DNA of 16,440 nucleotides from Sulfurimonas autotrophica. GTDB lineage: Bacteria > Campylobacterota > Campylobacteria > Campylobacterales > Sulfurimonadaceae. The stretch covers positions 1 to 16,440 of the forward strand of contig DQUE01000202.1 in NCBI GenBank assembly GCA_015662405.1, written 5' to 3'. The number at the start of each line of letters is the position of its first letter. Position 1 is the stretch's first letter. Positions 13,371-16,440 of the stretch are shown here, one piece after another. The notes beneath the pieces are model-generated. The model had not been told where the DNA came from, searched no databases, and saw only the letters and a program-made list of their open reading frames with translations. Made by a program: the position numbers and the translations under genes.

Positions 13371-13946
13371 ATGCTTATAGTTGGGCTAGGGAACCCTGGA
13401 ACTGACTATAAGGATACACGTCACAATATTGGTTTTATGGTGATAGATGAACTTATTCGTCGGCATAATGCTCAAAAACTCTCCTTTTCATCATTTTCTG
13501 GTGAACTCTACAAGTTTCAAGACCTCTCCTCTTCTTTAGATAATCATTTTTTATTAAAACCCTTAACGTACATGAACCTTTCAGGTCAATCAGTTGTAAA
13601 AGTAAAACAATTTTATAAAATTGATGATGTTGTTGTAATACATGATGATTTGGATTTGCCATTTGGGGCATTGCGCTTGAAAAAAGGTGGTGGACATGGA
13701 GGACACAATGGACTCAAATCAATTGATGCTACAATTTCACGTGAATATATTCGAATAAGAATAGGCATTGGTAAGCCTGAACATAAAGGGGAAGTCGCCT
13801 CTTATGTACTAAGCCCTTTTCATGAAACTGAAGAAAAATGTCTAAAGGAGCTGATAGTAAAAGCCTCTGATGCAGTAGAATTTTTATTGACACATTCACT
13901 TGAACAGACGAGTTCAAAGTATTCGCAAAAGGGCATGCAATGCTAG
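13371..13946 (+). CDS. pth: Peptidyl-tRNA hydrolase
   Basis: 191 residues, normal length. It releases tRNA from peptidyl-tRNAs dropped by stalled ribosomes, in the cytoplasm. Motifs: GLGNPGTDYKDTRHNIGF with catalytic His18, KPLTYMNLSGQSV with the substrate-binding Asn, HDDLDLPFG with the conserved Asp, and GGGHGGHNGLKSI with the second Asn. The ribosome site is weak (AACGAAG). The last seven bases overlap the start of the next gene (ATG at 13940), so translation of the permease is probably coupled. Confidence 0.96.
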   Translation: MLIVGLGNPGTDYKDTRHNIGFMVIDELIRRHNAQKLSFSSFSGELYKFQDLSSSLDNHFLLKPLTYMNLSGQSVVKVKQFYKIDDVVVIHDDLDLPFGALRLKKGGGHGGHNGLKSIDATISREYIRIRIGIGKPEHKGEVASYVLSPFHETEEKCLKELIVKASDAVEFLLTHSLEQTSSKYSQKGMQC

Positions 13947-15016
13947 CGTTTAAATATATCGCTTTGCACTACTTGAAATATTTCTTGATTATATTGACAG
14001 CTTTAGTTTTATTTGTAGTCGGTTTTGACTATATGGGAAGTGCGCAAGAGTTGGCAAAATCATCAGCAAATCTTATTCTGATCTATTTAGTATATAAATC
14101 TTTTTCGGCTATAGATATTTTATTGCCTGTTGCCCTTGTTCTTGCAATGATCTCTACAAAGATCTATCTTATACGTACAAATGCACTTGTATCATTTTAT
14201 TCATTAGGGTATTCACGAGTAGACGTACTGCGTCCATTTGTATTTGTAGCAACTGCTGTGATTATTCTTTTTATTGCTTTGCACACGTGGTCAAATTTTG
14301 CCCGTTCTGAAGAGTTTGCAAAAAATATTAAAAAAAATTCACAATACTTGAGTCCTACACGAGATCTTTTTTTTGCATATAAAGGAAAATATATATATTT
14401 TTCAGAACTTCTTCCCCTGCAGGAGACTGCTAAAAATATTCGTGTTTTTAGTGTTGAAAATGGGTCACTAAAAGAGGTTATTGTTGCAAAATCTGCGAGA
14501 TATAGAGAGAATTATTGGTTTATCAAAGAAGCACAGATTATTCAAAAACCTCATGATTTATCACTTGCCTCACCAGGAATAGTAGTAACAAAGGCAAATG
14601 ACTTGAAAATTCTAGAAGGTTTTCGCCCAAAAATGCTCGATCAAGTATATGAGGGAAAAGTGAACTTTACCATTAAAGATGCTATAGACGCAATTCGTCT
14701 ACTTGATCAGCAAAATATAAATACAGAGAATATAAAATCAGCACTATATAAAATATTTATCTATCCGTTTTTTGTGCCTTGTCTTATTGTGATTATCTTT
14801 TTCTTTGTGCCGATGAGTGTACGTTTTTTAAATGTTTCACTTTTTACATTTGGTGCAATTCTAGCAACCCTGCTGACATGGGGAATTTTATTTTTCCTTA
14901 TTAAGCTTGCAAATAATAAAGTTATTTCAAGTGAAATAGGCATAGTTGCCCCTGTCATAATTTTGGCACTATTGGCCCTCTTTCAATGGCATAGAGATAG
15001 ATCCTCTCCATCTTAG
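13940..15016 (+). CDS. LptF/LptG-family lipopolysaccharide export permease
   Basis: 358 residues, the usual size of YjgP/YjgQ (LptF/LptG) proteins. Membrane helices are predicted at about 8-30, 47-76, 93-115, then a large periplasmic domain (about 120-265), and three more helices (about 272-293, 297-318, 325-347): the 3 + domain + 3 plan of the LptB2FG transporter. That complex extracts LPS from the inner membrane and passes it to LptC. The segment MISTKIYLIRTNALVSFYSLGYSRVDVLRP contains the short coupling-helix region contacted by LptB in this family. I cannot decide between LptF and LptG from sequence alone. It overlaps pth, a gene order seen in related Campylobacterota as I recall. Confidence 0.88.
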   Translation: MLAFKYIALHYLKYFLIILTALVLFVVGFDYMGSAQELAKSSANLILIYLVYKSFSAIDILLPVALVLAMISTKIYLIRTNALVSFYSLGYSRVDVLRPFVFVATAVIILFIALHTWSNFARSEEFAKNIKKNSQYLSPTRDLFFAYKGKYIYFSELLPLQETAKNIRVFSVENGSLKEVIVAKSARYRENYWFIKEAQIIQKPHDLSLASPGIVVTKANDLKILEGFRPKMLDQVYEGKVNFTIKDAIDAIRLLDQQNINTENIKSALYKIFIYPFFVPCLIVIIFFFVPMSVRFLNVSLFTFGAILATLLTWGILFFLIKLANNKVISSEIGIVAPVIILALLALFQWHRDRSSPS

Positions 15017-15038
15017 GCACTTATAAGCACATTTTTGA

Positions 15039-15044
15039 TAAAAT
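15039..15044 (+). promoter_or_regulatory. Possible -10 box for lysA
   Basis: TAAAAT within TTTTTGATAAAATC, 25 bases before the lysA ATG. GGGA (15061-15064) is a plausible but modest ribosome site. The gap after the permease stop is 53 bases and holds no convincing terminator, so lysA may also be read from the upstream unit. Confidence 0.45.
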
Positions 15045-15069
15045 CATCTAAAAAAGATTTGGGATTTTT

Positions 15070-16281
15070 ATGATTGATTTTGAAGCATTGGCAAAAGAAT
15101 ATGGAACACCATTATATGTATATGATTTTGATTATATGTCAGCACAATATACAGAATTAAAAGAGGCATTTAGAGGAAGAAAGTCTATTATTGCTTATGC
15201 CGTAAAAGCAAATGCAAACTTAAGTGTTGTCCGTCATTTTGCAAAACTCGGAAGTGGAGCAGATTGTGTCTCTATAGGAGAGGTGCGTCGTGCATTTTTA
15301 GCAGGTATTCCTGCTTATAAAATTATATTTTCAGGTGTTGGCAAAAGTGATGATGAGATTCGTGAAGCGCTTGAGAGAGACATCTTATATATCAATGTAG
15401 AGAGTGAAGCGGAGCTACAAAGAGTTGAAGTTATTGCACAAGAACTTTGCAAAGCTGCTCGTATCAGCATTCGAGTAAATCCAAATATAGATCCACAAAC
15501 ACACCCTTACATAGCAACAGGGTTGCATGATAATAAGTTTGGAGTTGATCTCTCAAGCGCAAAGCGTATGTATATTCAGGCAAAAAACTCCAAGTATCTA
15601 GATCCTGTAGGTATTCATTTTCATATTGGTTCACAACTAACACAACTTCAGCCTATTCGTGAGGCAGCTGAAATAGTAGCAGACTTAGTTCGCTCCTTAC
15701 AAGCTATAGATATAGAGTTGAAGTTTTTTGATGTTGGAGGTGGGCTTGGAATACAATATGATAATGAAGAGACTATTAAACCGTACGATTATGCTCAGGC
15801 GATTTTAGGAACTCTAAGAGGGCTTGATTTGACAATTTTGTGTGAACCTGGTAGGTTTTTGACAGCAAATGCAGGGTATTTTGTGACAAAAGTGCTGTAT
15901 GAAAAACAAAATGGTGAGAAAAAATTTGTTATAGTTGATGGTGCTATGAATGATCTACTTCGCCCCTCTTTGTATAATGCCTATCACAAGATAGAAGCAA
16001 TTACTGAAAATAAAGGCCCTTTGCAAAAAGTTGATATAGTAGGTCCTGTATGTGAGAGTGGGGATTTCTTTGCAAAAGATTATCTCTTGCCAGAGCTCCA
16101 TAGAAACGATTTACTTGTCATTCACAGTGCAGGAGCATATGGCTTTGGGATGGGAAGTAACTATAACACCCGTGGAAGAAGTGCCGAAGTGGCTGTTGAA
16201 AATGGCGAGGCAAGAGTTATAAGAAAACGTGAGTGTTTTGAAGACCTTATCTGTTTAGAACAAGAATTTTTAGTAGACTAA
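15070..16281 (+). CDS. lysA: Diaminopimelate decarboxylase
   Basis: 403 residues, normal length. This PLP enzyme decarboxylates meso-diaminopimelate to L-lysine, the last step of lysine synthesis, in the cytoplasm. It is a fold-type III protein: Lys46 in YAVKANAN is the PLP-binding lysine; GIHFHIGSQ and GGGLGIQY belong to the barrel; CEPGR contacts the phosphate and substrate; CESGDFFAKD holds the Cys that completes the active site from the partner subunit; AGAYGFGMGSNYN is the conserved C-terminal Tyr region. The HAD-family gene follows after one base, indicating an operon. Confidence 0.96.
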   Translation: MIDFEALAKEYGTPLYVYDFDYMSAQYTELKEAFRGRKSIIAYAVKANANLSVVRHFAKLGSGADCVSIGEVRRAFLAGIPAYKIIFSGVGKSDDEIREALERDILYINVESEAELQRVEVIAQELCKAARISIRVNPNIDPQTHPYIATGLHDNKFGVDLSSAKRMYIQAKNSKYLDPVGIHFHIGSQLTQLQPIREAAEIVADLVRSLQAIDIELKFFDVGGGLGIQYDNEETIKPYDYAQAILGTLRGLDLTILCEPGRFLTANAGYFVTKVLYEKQNGEKKFVIVDGAMNDLLRPSLYNAYHKIEAITENKGPLQKVDIVGPVCESGDFFAKDYLLPELHRNDLLVIHSAGAYGFGMGSNYNTRGRSAEVAVENGEARVIRKRECFEDLICLEQEFLVD

Positions 16282-16282
16282 A

Positions 16283-16440
16283 ATGTATTTTATAGATGTG
16301 CAGGGAACGCTTATTAGTGATGCAGACAAATCTCCAATAGAGGGAAGCATAGCATTTATAAACAGACTCAATGCTGAAGATATTCCTTATATGGTGATTA
16401 CAAATAATACAAAAAAAGCATCGCAGGATTTTTTGCTCTA
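16283..16440 (+). CDS. HAD-IIA (NagD-like) hydrolase-family protein, N-terminal part
   Basis: Cut by the right edge; 52 residues are visible from the ATG at 16283, one base after the lysA stop. The start MYFIDVQGTLISD is HAD motif I, followed by an IEGSIAFINRLN segment and motif II (VITNNTKK), as in NagD-type phosphatases with a C2 cap. The nucleophile Asp5 is present, but the second motif I Asp, the usual acid/base, is Gln7 (DxQGT instead of DxDGT). Phosphatase activity is therefore uncertain. The substrate cannot be inferred. Confidence 0.75.
   Translation, partial: MYFIDVQGTLISDADKSPIEGSIAFINRLNAEDIPYMVITNNTKKASQDFLL

Noticed and set aside
15016..15035. CTTATAAG palindrome after the permease gene as a terminator
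   Set aside because: The stem is only four A/T-rich pairs followed by an interrupted T-run; too weak to support.

Overview
The window looks like the chromosome of a free-living member of the Campylobacterota (Epsilonproteobacteria), probably a Sulfurimonas/Sulfurovum-type organism. This is inferred from the AT-rich, A/G-heavy coding strand, the -10-only promoters (TATAAT without a clear -35), and the housekeeping content: transaldolase, rplY (long L25/CTC form), pth, an LptF/LptG permease, lysA and a HAD hydrolase. All genes lie on the + strand. No IS element, tRNA, rRNA or CRISPR array was seen, and no stretch without a gene exceeds about 155 bases.

Layout. (1) 2-211: the end of pabB. (2) 317-1477: a lipoprotein with a six-copy PGTEQ linker and a predicted beta-helix domain, with its own promoter and a double-hairpin terminator. 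(3) 1633-10487: one tightly packed eight-gene operon (gaps of -4 to +24 bases): a DUF3450 periplasmic coiled-coil protein, a long TtpC-like ExbB, a short ExbB, ExbD, TonB, a periplasmic TPR protein, a 1040-residue TonB-dependent receptor with two N-terminal carboxypeptidase-regulatory-like modules, and an OmpR/PhoB-family response regulator starting at TTG. (4) 10609-12767: transaldolase translationally coupled to a PilT/PilU-like ATPase. (5) 12824-15016: rplY, pth and an LptF/LptG permease. (6) 15070 to the end: lysA and the start of a HAD-IIA-type protein.

The most interesting part is regions 2 and 3 taken together. They look like one outer-membrane system: a dedicated Ton motor with two different ExbB subunits, its accessory DUF3450 and TPR proteins, a private receptor, a lipoprotein partner of a family that often sits beside such receptors, and its own regulator. 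Upstream of both the lipoprotein gene and the operon are 11-base-phased TTGTYYC repeats. The first copy (230-245) matches 13 of 14 defined positions of the pho-box consensus GTTTCNAAAANGTTTC that I recall for the Campylobacter jejuni PhosR regulator. This suggests, but does not prove, that the system is induced by phosphate limitation. The substrate is unknown. Transport of a phosphorus compound, or movement of the lipoprotein or another protein through the outer membrane, are both open.
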